64,000 nucleotides of DNA from Amycolatopsis jejuensis (GCF_000717335.1 NZ_JNYZ01000018.1:62001-126000); one strand, 5' to 3'. Positions 55,651 to 64,000 are shown, numbered from the stretch's first letter. Made by a program: numbers and translations. Notes: generated by a model from the sequence alone, not told the origin.

Positions 55651-57273
55651 ATGAGTGTGGCCGAGCTGGCCGGACAGGTGACCGGCAAGCTGACCGAGAC
55701 CGTGCGCAGCATCGAGGTGATGCGCCGCGCCGGGCTGGTCCCGTTCCCGCGGCTCGACGAGGGGGTCCGGTCGCTGGTCGCGATCCACCGGTACGGCCCG
55801 TTCGCCGGCGCCAACCACATCGCGGCGCGGCGGGACCCGGCGGCGGTCGGCATCGTCGACGACCTCGGCCCGCTCACGTTCAAGCAGCTCGACGACCAGT
55901 CCAACGCGCTCGCCAGGGCCTGGGCGGAGCGCGGTCTCGGCCCGGATTCGGTGATCGCCGCGCTGTGCCGTGACCACCGCGGGCTCGTGCTCACGATGGC
56001 CGCTTCGGGCAAGCTCGGCGCGCGGCTGCTGCTGATGAACACCGGGTTCGCCAAACCGCAGCTCGCCGACGTCGCGAGCCGGGAGGGCGTCACCGCACTC
56101 GTGTACGACCAGGAGTTCACCGGCCTGCTCGACGCGGTGCCCGGTGTCGACCGTTACCTGGCCTGGGTGGACGAACCGGGCGAGCACGACATTCCGGTCC
56201 TCACCGAGATCATCGCCAGCACCGACGACCGTCCGCTGCACGCGCCGGCCAAACGCGGCGGGTTCGTGCTGCTGACCAGTGGCACCACCGGAACGCCGAA
56301 GGGCGCGCCGCGGCCGCACACATCCCCGCTGGCGTCAGCGCAGTTCCTGGACCGCATCCCGCTGCGCTCGGGCGAGGCGACCTTCATGGGCGCGCCGCTC
56401 TTCCACGGCACCGGCCTGTCCCAGTTCATCCTCAGCTTCGCGCTCGGCTGCACGGTGGTGATGCGCCGCAAGTTCGACCCGGAGCTCACCCTGAAAGGCG
56501 TCGCCGACCACCGCTGTACCGCGCTCGTCCTGGTACCGACGATGCTGCAGCGGATCGTCGACCTGCCGCCGGAAGTCCGCAACCGCTACGACACGTCCTG
56601 CTTGCGGATCATCTTCGTCGCCGGGTCCGCGCTGTCGCCCGACCTCGGCAACCGGGCGAACGCGGAGTTCGGCGACGTGGTGCACAACCTTTACGGCTCA
56701 ACGGAAGTCGCGGTGGCGACGGTCGCGACCCCGGAGGACTGGAAGCGTGCGCCGGGCACCGTAGGCCGCGCGCCGGTGGGCTGCCGAGTGGCGCTGTACG
56801 ACGAAAACGGCGGGAAGATCACCGCGCCGAACGTGCCCGGCCGCGTGTTCGTGGGCAGCGGCCTCAGCTTCGGCGGCTACACCGACGGCCGGAACAAGGA
56901 GATGATCGACGGCCTCCTGTCCAGCGGCGACGTCGGCCACTTCGACGAGGACGGACTCCTTTTCATCGACGGCCGCGACGACGAGATGATCGTGTCCGGC
57001 GGCGAGAACGTGTTCCCGATCGAGGTGGAGAACCTGCTGGTGGAACGCGAAGACGTCGTCGAGGCAGCGGTGATCGGCGTCGAAGACCCCGATTTCGGCG
57101 AGCGGCTCAAGGCGTTCGTGGTGCGCGCCGAAGGTGCAGACCTGGACGAGGACGGCGTACGCGAGTACGTGAAGGCGAATCTGGCGCGGTACAAGGTGCC
57201 GCGAGACGTGGAGTTCCTCGCCGAACTGCCGCGAAACGCGACCGGGAAAGTGTTGCGTACCAAGCTGTCCTAG
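55651..57273 (+). CDS. acyl-CoA synthetase (FadD-type, ANL superfamily)
   Basis: This 540-aa adenylating enzyme has the P-loop-like motif LLTSGTTGTPKGAPR, the YGSTEVAVAT aromatic/threonine motif, the hinge and ribose-binding SSGDVGHFDEDGLLFIDGRDDEMIVSGGENVFP, and C-terminal PRNATGKVLRT with the catalytic Lys. It activates a fatty or aryl acid as acyl-AMP and then acyl-CoA. The ATG has CGGAGG upstream. It appears monocistronic, with a palindromic operator candidate upstream. The layout resembles mycobacterial FadD12-like synthetases; chain length cannot be read from sequence. Confidence 0.94.
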   Translation: MSVAELAGQVTGKLTETVRSIEVMRRAGLVPFPRLDEGVRSLVAIHRYGPFAGANHIAARRDPAAVGIVDDLGPLTFKQLDDQSNALARAWAERGLGPDSVIAALCRDHRGLVLTMAASGKLGARLLLMNTGFAKPQLADVASREGVTALVYDQEFTGLLDAVPGVDRYLAWVDEPGEHDIPVLTEIIASTDDRPLHAPAKRGGFVLLTSGTTGTPKGAPRPHTSPLASAQFLDRIPLRSGEATFMGAPLFHGTGLSQFILSFALGCTVVMRRKFDPELTLKGVADHRCTALVLVPTMLQRIVDLPPEVRNRYDTSCLRIIFVAGSALSPDLGNRANAEFGDVVHNLYGSTEVAVATVATPEDWKRAPGTVGRAPVGCRVALYDENGGKITAPNVPGRVFVGSGLSFGGYTDGRNKEMIDGLLSSGDVGHFDEDGLLFIDGRDDEMIVSGGENVFPIEVENLLVEREDVVEAAVIGVEDPDFGERLKAFVVRAEGADLDEDGVREYVKANLARYKVPRDVEFLAELPRNATGKVLRTKLS

Positions 57274-57274
57274 C

Positions 57275-58216
57275 TCACGGACCCCAGCCGATGCCGAAGA
57301 TGCCGGGCCCGAAGTCGAGTGCGATGGCGTGCACCCCGTTCCCGCTGTCGAGCCGCAGGCGACGGCGGGTGGGCGCTTCGTCGGTGGCGTGCGCGTACTG
57401 CCAGCAGCGTGCAGGCACCGCGGCCGGGTCGAAGCGGATCTCCAGCAGGTACTCGCGGACGGGGCGGCGGAATTCGCGGTAATGCGTTGCCCGGCACTGC
57501 GGGTACGGCGGGCCCGCGTTGAGCAGCGTGTACTCGATCAGATGCGTTTCGCCCCGGTCCACTTCGCGGTCGAAAAGCAGCTCGGCGACCAGGATTCCGT
57601 GCGCGTCGTCCACCTCCGCGCGGCCGACGCGGCAGTTGCGTACCGGCCGCAGCTCCGGTACCGCCGTGGCGTCGCCTTGGGCGTACACGAGCAGCCAGCG
57701 GTCCTGGCCGTCCGCGCCGGACTGGAACACCGCGCGGGACGTGACCGCCTGCTGTCCGCCGTCGGCGGCGATGTCGCAACGGTCGTGCAGGCCGACGAGC
57801 TTGAGCTGGTGCTGCTGGTCGAGCGCATCCGGCGCGCCGACCCGGTCCAGCAGCGGCTGCAGGATCTCCCGGGTGAACGTGACCGGTTCCTCGCCCGCCC
57901 GGTCGCGCCGGCTCGCCCCGCGGGGCCGCGGCGGTGGCAGCAGACCGAGCAGCGCGCCGTCGGGGACGTCGAGGATTTCCTCCAGCACCCGGACCGCCGA
58001 GAGCGATCCGGCCCGTTCCGGCTGGCGTTTGCCGGACTGCCAGTAGCTGAGCGCGGTGACGCTGACCGTGGTGCCGCGGGCCCGCAGCCGCGCCTGGATC
58101 CGGTCGAGCGACAGCCCGCTGGTGGCGATGGCGGCCCGCAGCGCGCTCGCGAAAGCAGTCCGGGCACCTTCGGGGGTGTCCGGACCGACCCGGTCGCCGC
58201 GCTGCCGCTGCGCCAT
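57275..58216 (-). CDS. XRE-type helix-turn-helix protein with uncharacterised C-terminal domain
   Basis: This 313-aa protein has an N-terminal HTH (FASALRAAIATSGLSLDRIQARLRARGTTVSVTALSYWQSGKRQPER, roughly residues 20-68), followed by a linker with PPPRPRGASRRDRAGEE and a C-terminal domain of about 200 residues. That domain has HLIEYTLLNAG, THYREFRRPVREYLLEIRFD and VHAIALDFGPGIFGIGW. The C-terminal part looks beta-rich and is not a domain I can name. The ATG at 58216 follows GGCGGGA; frames open upstream lack support. It is convergent with the acyl-CoA synthetase, stops nearly touching. Confidence 0.78.
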   Translation of the reverse strand: MAQRQRGDRVGPDTPEGARTAFASALRAAIATSGLSLDRIQARLRARGTTVSVTALSYWQSGKRQPERAGSLSAVRVLEEILDVPDGALLGLLPPPRPRGASRRDRAGEEPVTFTREILQPLLDRVGAPDALDQQHQLKLVGLHDRCDIAADGGQQAVTSRAVFQSGADGQDRWLLVYAQGDATAVPELRPVRNCRVGRAEVDDAHGILVAELLFDREVDRGETHLIEYTLLNAGPPYPQCRATHYREFRRPVREYLLEIRFDPAAVPARCWQYAHATDEAPTRRRLRLDSGNGVHAIALDFGPGIFGIGWGP

Positions 58217-58620
58217 GTCCCGCCGATCGCCCCCACTCGTAACCGACCGTGCCGAGCCCGCCACCGTGACGGTAGCAGCCGCCCGAACAGGCATTCCGTC
58301 CCGGCACTCGGGCGAACGGGCTAGTACTGGCAACTGTGAACCATTGCCGGGACCTGCGCGGGCACGCTTCCATGGCCTGGACGGACCGCGCCGCCCCCGG
58401 CGCGTCCGGACACTCCGGCACTTCGGCCCCCGCTGCGCGGTCCGCGCCCCGCGCGTCCGTCGGTGGCCCTGCCCGGAACCGGTGGCCCGGCCTGCCCCCA
58501 GACGCCGGGCCACCGGTCACCCCGCAGCCGATTCGTGACTTGCCCGGCGCCCGCAGCGGGCAGACGATGGGCGCGATCCCCGGTTCCGGGGCGGTTTCCC
58601 CTCGATCGCAGGTGGTCGAA
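58217..58620. other. divergent intergenic region with a strong hairpin
   Basis: 404 bp between the XRE gene and the YCII gene. It contains an AT-richer patch near 58320-58345 (CTAGTACTGGCAACTGTG) that probably holds promoter elements, and a perfect 13-bp hairpin at 58478-58517. Frames open in this region continue into the flanking genes and lack starts with ribosome sites. Confidence 0.6.
58478..58517. other. 13-bp perfect hairpin upstream of the YCII gene
   Basis: Arms ACCGGTGGCCCGG (58478-58490) and its complement (58505-58517) enclose a 14-nt C-rich loop about 100 bp before the YCII ATG. It could be a leader structure, an attenuator or a terminator protecting the downstream genes. Confidence 0.5.
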
Positions 58621-58917
58621 ATGGCGAAATTCCTTCTGCTTTACCGCGACGACCAGCCGGTCGAACAGCGCATGGCCCAGGCGACGCCGGAGCAGCAGGC
58701 GACCATGATGGAAGCCTGGGCGGCGTGGTTCGCCAAGGCGGGCGACGCCGTGGTGGACGCCGGTGCGCCCACCTCCGGCGGGGACGGCACCGTCGGCGGG
58801 TTCACGATCCTGGAGGCCGATTCGGCCGACGCCGCACAGGCCCTGCTGGCCGGTCATCCGCACACCGAGACGGGCACGATCGACGTACTGGAGATCCTTC
58901 CGCGTCCGGGGGCCTGA
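58621..58917 (+). CDS. YCII-related (DGPF) domain protein
   Basis: This 98-aa protein begins MAKFLLLYRDD, typical of the DGPF/YCII group, and continues MMEAWAAWFAKAGDAVVDAGAPTS and GGFTILEADSADAAQALLAGHPH. This is a ferredoxin-like fold with a conserved His near the C-terminal half. Such proteins are often encoded beside ECF sigma factors; here none is present. AGGTGG precedes the ATG. It is followed 3 bp later by a 66-aa gene, so the two probably form one unit. Function unknown. Confidence 0.88.
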   Translation: MAKFLLLYRDDQPVEQRMAQATPEQQATMMEAWAAWFAKAGDAVVDAGAPTSGGDGTVGGFTILEADSADAAQALLAGHPHTETGTIDVLEILPRPGA

Positions 58918-58920
58918 GCG

Positions 58921-59121
58921 ATGCCCACGCCGGAGTTCGACGGCAAGTGCGCGTTCGCGCTGAGCCTGGGACCGCGGAACCGCGCGCCGGCCGGCAAGGC
59001 GAGGCTGGCGATGGACATCGACGGCAAGACGTACTACTTCTTCGGCGCCGTGCCGAGGTTCCTCTTCAACCTGATCCCCGGCAGCCTGCAGCGCGCGGAG
59101 CGGCACTGGGCGGCCGGCTGA
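58921..59121 (+). CDS. small YHS-like protein
   Basis: This 66-aa protein has FDGKCAFALSLG, then DIDGKTYYFFGAVPRFLFNLIPG. The single Cys, a DGKxYYF strand and a short helix resemble a minimal YHS/TRASH metal-binding fold. It starts 3 bp after the YCII stop and ends just before the palindrome that precedes the SDR gene. It is too short for a firm assignment, but the coding signal (DGK core, in-operon position) is good. Confidence 0.65.
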   Translation: MPTPEFDGKCAFALSLGPRNRAPAGKARLAMDIDGKTYYFFGAVPRFLFNLIPGSLQRAERHWAAG

Positions 59122-59141
59122 GGGTGCGATCACAGTGCGGT

Positions 59142-59166
59142 CTACCGGGTGGTAACCACCCGGTAG
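59142..59166. promoter_or_regulatory. 25-bp perfect palindrome overlapping the SDR promoter
   Basis: Twelve-base arms (CTACCGGGTGGT and its complement) flank a single central A. The right end overlaps TAGGCT (59164-59169), a canonical actinobacterial -10 placed six bases before the ATG at 59176. A repressor bound here would cover the -35 to -10 spacer. A terminator role for the upstream small genes is the alternative. Confidence 0.65.
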
Positions 59167-59175
59167 GCTCCGCGG

Positions 59176-59931
59176 ATGGTCCTGCGGCAGAACATTCTCA
59201 TCAGCGGAGCCAGTTCGGGCCTCGGCGAAGGCATGGCACGCGAGTTCGCCGCGCGGGGGCGCAATCTCGCGCTGTGCGCCCGGCGGATCGAGCGGCTCGA
59301 CGAGCTGGCGGCCGAACTGCGCAGCGCGTACCCGGGGATCACAGTGGCCACCCGCGCGCTCGACGTGACCGATCATGCACAGGTGTTCGCGGTTTTCGGC
59401 GAGTTCCGGACGGAACTCGGTAGCCTCGACCGCGTGGTCGTCAATGCCGGTCTCGGCAAGGGACAGCCGGTCGGCAGCGGCCGGTTCGACGCCAACCGGC
59501 AGACCCTCGAAACCAACCTCCTCGGCGCGGTCGCGCAGATCGAGGCCGCCGCGGGCATCTTCCGCGAGCAGCGGACCGGGCACCTCGCGGTGATCTCGTC
59601 GTTCATGGCCCTGCGCGGATTCCCGCGCAACCTCACCGCGTATTCCGCCTCGAAAGCCGGGATCTCCGCGTTCGCGGAGGATGCGCGGCTCGAGCTGAGC
59701 CGCCACGGAATCACCGTCACCGACGTGCGGCCCGGCTACATCCGCTCCGAGATGACCGACCGGTCCAGCGCGCGCAATCCGCTGATGGTGTCGGCCGAGA
59801 CCGGCGTCCGCGCGCTCGTGAAGGCGATCGAAGCGGAGCCGAAACGCGCATACGTACCCGCGTGGCCGTGGGTACCCCTGAGTGTCGCGGTGCGTTTGGC
59901 GCCCGCCCGGCTGTTGCGGAGGTTCGCGTAA
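59176..59931 (+). CDS. short-chain dehydrogenase/reductase
   Basis: This 251-aa SDR has the cofactor loop SGASSGLGEGMA near residues 10-21, NAG at about 90, the catalytic Ser in AVISSFMAL and the YSASK motif (Tyr and Lys). The C-terminus is basic and Pro-rich (PARLLRRFA) and may associate with membrane. Arg residues after the first strand (CARRIERL) suggest NADP(H). It starts a run with a phosphatase, an SMP-30-like protein and a DUF2332 protein. Its transcript is probably leaderless (ATG six bases after a -10). Confidence 0.92.
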   Translation: MVLRQNILISGASSGLGEGMAREFAARGRNLALCARRIERLDELAAELRSAYPGITVATRALDVTDHAQVFAVFGEFRTELGSLDRVVVNAGLGKGQPVGSGRFDANRQTLETNLLGAVAQIEAAAGIFREQRTGHLAVISSFMALRGFPRNLTAYSASKAGISAFAEDARLELSRHGITVTDVRPGYIRSEMTDRSSARNPLMVSAETGVRALVKAIEAEPKRAYVPAWPWVPLSVAVRLAPARLLRRFA

Positions 59932-60588
59932 ATGGGTGCGATCTACCTGATCCGGCACGGACAGGCGTCGTTCGGTGCGGCGGACTACGATGCGTTGTCG
60001 CCACTGGGTTTCGAACAGTCCACTTTGGCCGGTGCGGAGCTGCGGCGGCGCGGGGTGGAGTTCTCCCAGGTGCGCTCGGGCACGCTGGCGCGCCAGCGGG
60101 ACACTGCCGCGACCGCCTTGAAGGCCTTGGGTTGCGACCTGCCGGTGGTCGAGGACGAACGCTGGAACGAGTACGACCACGTCGACATCTCCCGGCACCA
60201 CGCAGGCGGTGCGCCGCAACAGGATTCGCGCGAGTACCAGCGGTTGCTCGATGCTGCGCTGACCGCGTGGACCACCGCGGGCGACGAAGGGCCGTGCGCG
60301 GAGAGCTGGCCTGTGTTCCTCGGCCGGTGCACGGCGGCGCTGGCAGACCTCGTCGCGTCGCTGGGCAAGGGCGAGCACGGGCTGGTGTTCACCTCCGGTG
60401 GCGTGCTCGGCGCGCTCGCGGGAGCATTGATGGGAGCACCCGAGGTCGGGCTGCTGAAGCTCAACCGCGTCACGGTGAACACCGGGATCACGAAGCTGAC
60501 GTCCGGCCGGGGCGGGGTCACCTTGTTGTCCTTCAACGAGCATCCGCATCTGGAAGGCGAGACGGCGCGGCTGCTCAGCTACCGGTAG
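59932..60588 (+). CDS. histidine phosphatase family protein
   Basis: This 218-aa protein has the RHG motif at LIRHGQASFGAADYD with the catalytic His near residue 9, a second Arg in RSGTLARQRDTA, a Glu in DERWNEYDHVD and the distal motif FTSGGVLGAL where the second His of the family is replaced by Ser-Gly-Gly. That change is seen in some branch members but may lower phosphatase activity. It begins immediately after the SDR stop (TAA|ATG). Substrate unknown. Confidence 0.88.
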   Translation: MGAIYLIRHGQASFGAADYDALSPLGFEQSTLAGAELRRRGVEFSQVRSGTLARQRDTAATALKALGCDLPVVEDERWNEYDHVDISRHHAGGAPQQDSREYQRLLDAALTAWTTAGDEGPCAESWPVFLGRCTAALADLVASLGKGEHGLVFTSGGVLGALAGALMGAPEVGLLKLNRVTVNTGITKLTSGRGGVTLLSFNEHPHLEGETARLLSYR

Positions 60589-60597
60589 GAGGCCGGC

Positions 60598-61518
60598 GTG
60601 CAGTTCGGTGAGGTCACGATCGTCCCGGTGAACGGGTACGGTCCGGAAGACGTGGTGGTCGACGCGGAAGGGCGGGTGTACACCGGGGTCGCCGACGGCC
60701 GGATCCTGCGGGTGTCGCCGGACGGGCAGCGGATCGACGTGCTCGGCGAGACCGGCGGCCGTCCGCTCGGGCTGGAGCTGTACGGCGATGGCGAACTGCT
60801 GATCTGCGACGCCCGCGCCGGACTGCTCGCCATGCCGCTGGCCGGCGGTCCGGTCACCACGCTGGCGACGTCCGCGGCCGGGCTGGACCTGGTGTTCTGC
60901 AACAACGCCGCAGTCGCCGCCGACGGCACGATCTACTTCACCGACTCCTCGCGCCGCTTCGGGATCGACCGCTGGCGCGACGACCTGATCGAGCAGACCG
61001 CAGGCGGCCGCCTGCTGCGCCGTACCCCGGACGGCAAGATCGACCTCCTCGCCGACGGACTGCAGTTCGCGAACGGCGTGGCCCTGCCCCCGGACGAATC
61101 CTTCGTCGCGTTCGCCGAAACCGGAGAATTCCGCGTCAACCGGCTCTGGCTGACTGGCCCGCGCGCCGGGGAACGCGACCTGCTGGCCGGTAACCTGCCG
61201 GGCTTCCCGGACAACATCGCCACCGGCAGCGACGGCCTGATCTGGATCACCCAGGCCAGCCCGCGCGTCCCGGCGCTAGACCTGGCGCGCCGCCTGCCCG
61301 CGCCACTGCGCGCGGCAGTCCGATCTCTTCCGGATGCCTGGCAGCCCAGCCCGAAACGCCAGGTCGGCGTGCTGGCGGTGACGCCGGACGGCGCGATCGA
61401 ACGGCAGCGGCGCGGCGAGATCCCGGGCTTCCACCTGCTCACCGGCCTGCGCGAATACCACGGCCGGCTGTGGTTCGGCAGCCTGGAGGAGAACGCGATC
61501 GGGTACACCGACCTCTGA
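60598..61518 (+). CDS. SMP-30/gluconolactonase/strictosidine-synthase-like beta-propeller protein
   Basis: This 306-aa protein has repeating blades with GPEDVVVDAEGRVYTGVADGRI, CNNAAVAADGTIYFTDSS, LQFANGVALPPDESFVAFAE and GFPDNIATGSDGLIWI. The E, N, N and D metal-ligand pattern of SMP-30/strictosidine-synthase-like lactonases is present. It probably hydrolyses a lactone or ester. It starts with GTG behind GGAGG, 9 bp after the phosphatase gene, and its stop overlaps the next gene (TGATG). Confidence 0.9.
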   Translation: MQFGEVTIVPVNGYGPEDVVVDAEGRVYTGVADGRILRVSPDGQRIDVLGETGGRPLGLELYGDGELLICDARAGLLAMPLAGGPVTTLATSAAGLDLVFCNNAAVAADGTIYFTDSSRRFGIDRWRDDLIEQTAGGRLLRRTPDGKIDLLADGLQFANGVALPPDESFVAFAETGEFRVNRLWLTGPRAGERDLLAGNLPGFPDNIATGSDGLIWITQASPRVPALDLARRLPAPLRAAVRSLPDAWQPSPKRQVGVLAVTPDGAIERQRRGEIPGFHLLTGLREYHGRLWFGSLEENAIGYTDL

Positions 61519-62540
61519 TGACCCGTACTCTCGCACAGACCTACCGCCGCTTCGGCGAGGACGCGACTTCGCCGTGGTACCAACGGGTTTCCCTCGCGTT
61601 GAGTGAATCGCCGGAGGCCCTGCGCGCCATCGAAACGGCGCCCGCGCGCAAGCGGCATCCGACGGTGATTCTCGCTGCGCTGCACGACCTTGCCCTCTCC
61701 GGCCGCGCCCCGGCGGACGACGCAGTCGACACTGTGCTCCAGCGGACCGACGAGGTCGTGGCGATTGCTGTGCGGCGACCCCTGCGGACCGGCGAAACCG
61801 GACGCGCCACTGTGCTGTATCCGCTCATCGCCGAGGTTGCACACCGGGCGGGTGCGGATGCGGTCGGGCTGCTCGATTTCGGGTGTTCGGCGGGGTTCAA
61901 CCTCACCGTCGATCGCGTCGGAATCACCTACAGCAAAGGCGAACCGCTGGGTGACCCGGCGTCGCCCGTGCAGGTGTCGGCCTCGATCGTGGGAGACCGG
62001 CCGCTGCCGCCGCGGGCGATCCCGGAGGTCGTCGCACGCATCGGCCTCGACACCCAGCCGCTGGACATGACCGACGCCGCCGACGCTCGGTGGCTGCGCG
62101 CCTGCCTGCCCCCGGACCAACCGGAGCGCATTGCCCGGCTCGACGCAGAAATCGCTTTGACCGCAACGGTTTCCCCGACGCTGGAGCAAGGCGACCCGGT
62201 CGACCTGCTGCCCGACGCCCTCGCCCAGATTCCCGTGGACGCGTTGCCGGTGGTCACCACGACCTGGGCGTTGTCCCGGCTGTCGGTCGAGCGCCGTCGC
62301 CGTTTCGCGAGTCACCTCGCCGAGGCCGGCCGGACGGTCGCGTGGGTGTCCGCGGAAGGCGTCGGCGTGGCGCCGGAGGTCCCGACCTTCGGCGACCGAC
62401 CGGCGTCCGGGCACAGCATTCTCGGCGTCGCGCTGGCCGACGGCTCCGGGTTGCGCACGGAAGCCGTCGGCCGGTGCTGGTCGCGTGGCCGGTTGCTGTC
62501 GTGGCTAGCGACCGGTCCACTGTGGACTGCGGCCGGCTGA
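61518..62540 (+). CDS. DUF2332 family protein
   Basis: This 340-aa protein has the DUF2332 core: GEDATSPWYQRVSLALSE near the start, FGCSAGFNLTVDRVG (a Rossmann-like glycine loop after LLDFG) and a late VVTTTWALSRLS. The fold hints at a class I methyltransferase derivative, but no function is known. It is coupled to the SMP-30-like gene by TGATG, and its 3' end overlaps the convergent enoyl-CoA hydratase by 36 bp. Confidence 0.88.
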   Translation: MTRTLAQTYRRFGEDATSPWYQRVSLALSESPEALRAIETAPARKRHPTVILAALHDLALSGRAPADDAVDTVLQRTDEVVAIAVRRPLRTGETGRATVLYPLIAEVAHRAGADAVGLLDFGCSAGFNLTVDRVGITYSKGEPLGDPASPVQVSASIVGDRPLPPRAIPEVVARIGLDTQPLDMTDAADARWLRACLPPDQPERIARLDAEIALTATVSPTLEQGDPVDLLPDALAQIPVDALPVVTTTWALSRLSVERRRRFASHLAEAGRTVAWVSAEGVGVAPEVPTFGDRPASGHSILGVALADGSGLRTEAVGRCWSRGRLLSWLATGPLWTAAG

Positions 62541-63332
62541 CCAGGCGGCGTAGAACTCCTTGTGGTCCTTGGCCGTCATCAGCAGAGCCTGCGTGATCGC
62601 CTCCAGCTCGATGGAGCTGCCGAGGTCGCTGTCGAGCTCGCGGGTGAGCAGGACCTTGGTGGTGGAGTACGCGAGCGCGGGACCGTCGGCGAGGCGGCGG
62701 GCGAGCGCGGTCGCCTCGGCGGCCAGCTCGTCGTCCGGGATCACCCGGTTCGCCAGCCCGATTGCCTCGGCGCGCGCGGCCGGCAGTTTGTCGCCCAGCA
62801 TCAGCAGCTCCGTCGCGCGGCCGAGGCCGACCAGGCGCGGCAGCAGGTACGCCGAACCCATGTCCGCGCCCGCCAGGCCGACCTTCGTGAAGAGGAAGGC
62901 GAACTTCGCCGATTCGGCCAGCAGCCGGAAGTCGCTCGCCAGCGCGAGGACGGAACCCGCGCCTGCCGCGACGCCGTTGATCGCCGCGATGATCGGAATC
63001 GGCGTCTCGCGCATGGCTTTCACCACCGCGCCGGTCATCCGGGTGAACTCCAGCAGCTCGGCGGTGTCCATCTTCTGCAGCTCGCCGATGATCTCCTCGA
63101 CGTCGCCGCCCGAGCAGAACCCGCGGCCCTTGCCGGTGAGCACCAGCACCCGCACGTCGCCGCGGTGCGGCAGCTCGGCGACGAGGTCGCGCAGGTCGGC
63201 GTAGATGTCGAAGGTGAGCGCGTTGAGCTTGTCCGGACGGTCGAAGGTCACCGTGGCGACCCCGTCGTCCACGGTGAACTCGAAGTGGTCCCACGTTTTC
63301 GTGAGCGGGACACTGGCGCGGAACGGGCTCAT
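62505..63332 (-). CDS. enoyl-CoA hydratase/isomerase family protein
   Basis: This 275-aa crotonase-fold protein has RPDKLNALTF, the oxyanion-hole segment GFCSGGDVEEI, AAINGVAAGAGSVLALASDFRL and KVGLAGADMGSAYLLPRLVG, where Asp/Gly replace one of the two classical catalytic Glu. It may therefore be an isomerase, hydrolase or specialised hydratase. The ATG overlaps the stop of the upstream SDR (ATGA), so the two form an operon that may carry out consecutive steps of acyl-CoA degradation. No adjacent thiolase or dehydrogenase is visible. Confidence 0.92.
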   Translation of the reverse strand: MSPFRASVPLTKTWDHFEFTVDDGVATVTFDRPDKLNALTFDIYADLRDLVAELPHRGDVRVLVLTGKGRGFCSGGDVEEIIGELQKMDTAELLEFTRMTGAVVKAMRETPIPIIAAINGVAAGAGSVLALASDFRLLAESAKFAFLFTKVGLAGADMGSAYLLPRLVGLGRATELLMLGDKLPAARAEAIGLANRVIPDDELAAEATALARRLADGPALAYSTTKVLLTRELDSDLGSSIELEAITQALLMTAKDHKEFYAAWSAGRSPQWTGR

Positions 63333-64000
63333 TTCTGGATTCCTCCACCGTCGAGAACGAGAGTCTGACCATTGATCGCGGCCGCCTCCGGGGCGGCGAA
63401 AAACGCCACGGCGAACGCGATTTCCGCGGGTTCGAGCAGCCGGCCGAGCGGGGAAGCGGCGGCCAGCGCGGCCTCGGCGTCGGCTTCGTCGCGGCCGGTG
63501 CGCTCCTGGATCCGGGCGACCGACGTCGCGGTCATGTCCGTGCGCACGAACGCCGGGCACACCGCGTTCACCGTGATACCGGTACCGGTCACCTCGGCGG
63601 CGACCGCGCGCATCAGGCCGACCGCAGCGTGCTTCGAGGCCGTGTACGCCGCGGTGTAGCGCGCGCCGACGTGGCCCACCGTCGAGGCGACCGTGACGAT
63701 CCGCCCGCTGTTCCGCTCACGCATGCCCGGCAGCACCTCGCGGGTGCACAAAAAGGCACCGGTGGCGTTGACCTCGAACTGGCCGCGCCAATCGTCCACT
63801 GTGGTCTTCGCCAGCGGCGCACTCGACGACACCCCGGCGTTGTTCACCAGCACGTCGACCGGGCCGAGCTCGGCGAAGTACGCGCGTACGGCGGCCTCGT
63901 CGGTGACGTCGCAGTCGGCGCGGCCGGGGGAGTGCACCGTGTCGCCCGCCTGCCGGAACCGTTCGGCGACGGCGGCGCCGATGCCGCGGGTACCGCCGGT
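63329..64000 (-). CDS. short-chain dehydrogenase/reductase (partial, 5' end outside window)
   Basis: About 223 codons are visible, from TGGTRGIGAAVAERFRQAG at the right edge (the cofactor loop) through VLVNNAGVSSSAPL, the catalytic Ser in IVTVASTVGHVG, YTASKHA, and the C-terminal INGQTLVLDGGG. Only a few N-terminal residues are missing. The FabG-like layout and coupling to the enoyl-CoA hydratase suggest a 3-hydroxyacyl-CoA dehydrogenase role; this is inference. Confidence 0.93.
   Translation of the reverse strand, partial: TGGTRGIGAAVAERFRQAGDTVHSPGRADCDVTDEAAVRAYFAELGPVDVLVNNAGVSSSAPLAKTTVDDWRGQFEVNATGAFLCTREVLPGMRERNSGRIVTVASTVGHVGARYTAAYTASKHAAVGLMRAVAAEVTGTGITVNAVCPAFVRTDMTATSVARIQERTGRDEADAEAALAAASPLGRLLEPAEIAFAVAFFAAPEAAAINGQTLVLDGGGIQK

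Overview
This window is chromosomal DNA of a high-GC actinobacterium. The evidence is GC-rich codon use with many GTG starts, overlapping ATGA/TGATG gene junctions, the actinobacterial order of the cobalamin genes (including a CobC-like PLP enzyme and a fused ChlI/ChlD-type chelatase), and a PIG-L deacetylase of the mycothiol-enzyme type. The style fits Pseudonocardiaceae, most likely Amycolatopsis; this is inference, because no rRNA or species marker is present. No tRNA, rRNA, CRISPR array or insertion sequence was seen.

Layout. 1-12.3 kb is a late cobalamin block: cobM (cut by the window edge) and cobL on the minus strand, then a chelatase subunit, cobO, cobB and cobC on the plus strand, then convergent cobS. 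A 1-kb repeat-filled gap separates cobS from cobT-cobU (minus), which diverge from cobD-cobQ (plus). Together they cover ring methylation/decarboxylation, metal insertion, adenosylation, amidation, aminopropanol attachment and nucleotide-loop assembly. 12.3-16.6 kb is an HxlR regulator diverging from a nitrilase / membrane protein / amidase / tautomerase operon. 16.7-24.5 kb holds a Dyp-type peroxidase and gltBD, separated by a stack of hairpins. 25-31.2 kb holds a YigZ-like protein, two paralogous small proteins, TetR, a P450, an MFS exporter and an FAD monooxygenase. 31.3-36.4 kb holds MarR, a small membrane protein and two tandem P450-ferredoxin pairs. The second pair arose by a segmental duplication that also copied the 3' end of the convergent mtnA gene.

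37-49 kb holds a PIG-L deacetylase, a TrpB2-type synthase, an ABC exporter pair, a VanW-like cell-wall protein, a phosphodiesterase, a PHP-domain protein, a GH46 chitosanase, a small His-rich membrane-anchored protein and a CPA2 antiporter. 49-57 kb holds HrpA helicase, a Cys-rich membrane protein, a family-A DNA polymerase and an acyl-CoA synthetase. 57-64 kb holds an XRE regulator, YCII and YHS-like small proteins, an SDR / phosphatase / SMP-30-like / DUF2332 run, and a convergent enoyl-CoA hydratase / SDR pair cut by the right edge.

The most unusual theme is non-coding. Intergenic gaps carry locus-specific tandem repeats with periods near 20, 30, 35, 43 and 55 bp. Several start inside the 3' end of a neighbouring gene, and the 30-bp array is bounded on both sides by inverted copies of its own unit. 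An interrupted palindrome, GTCCA-N3-TGGAC, also recurs across the window in coding and non-coding DNA.
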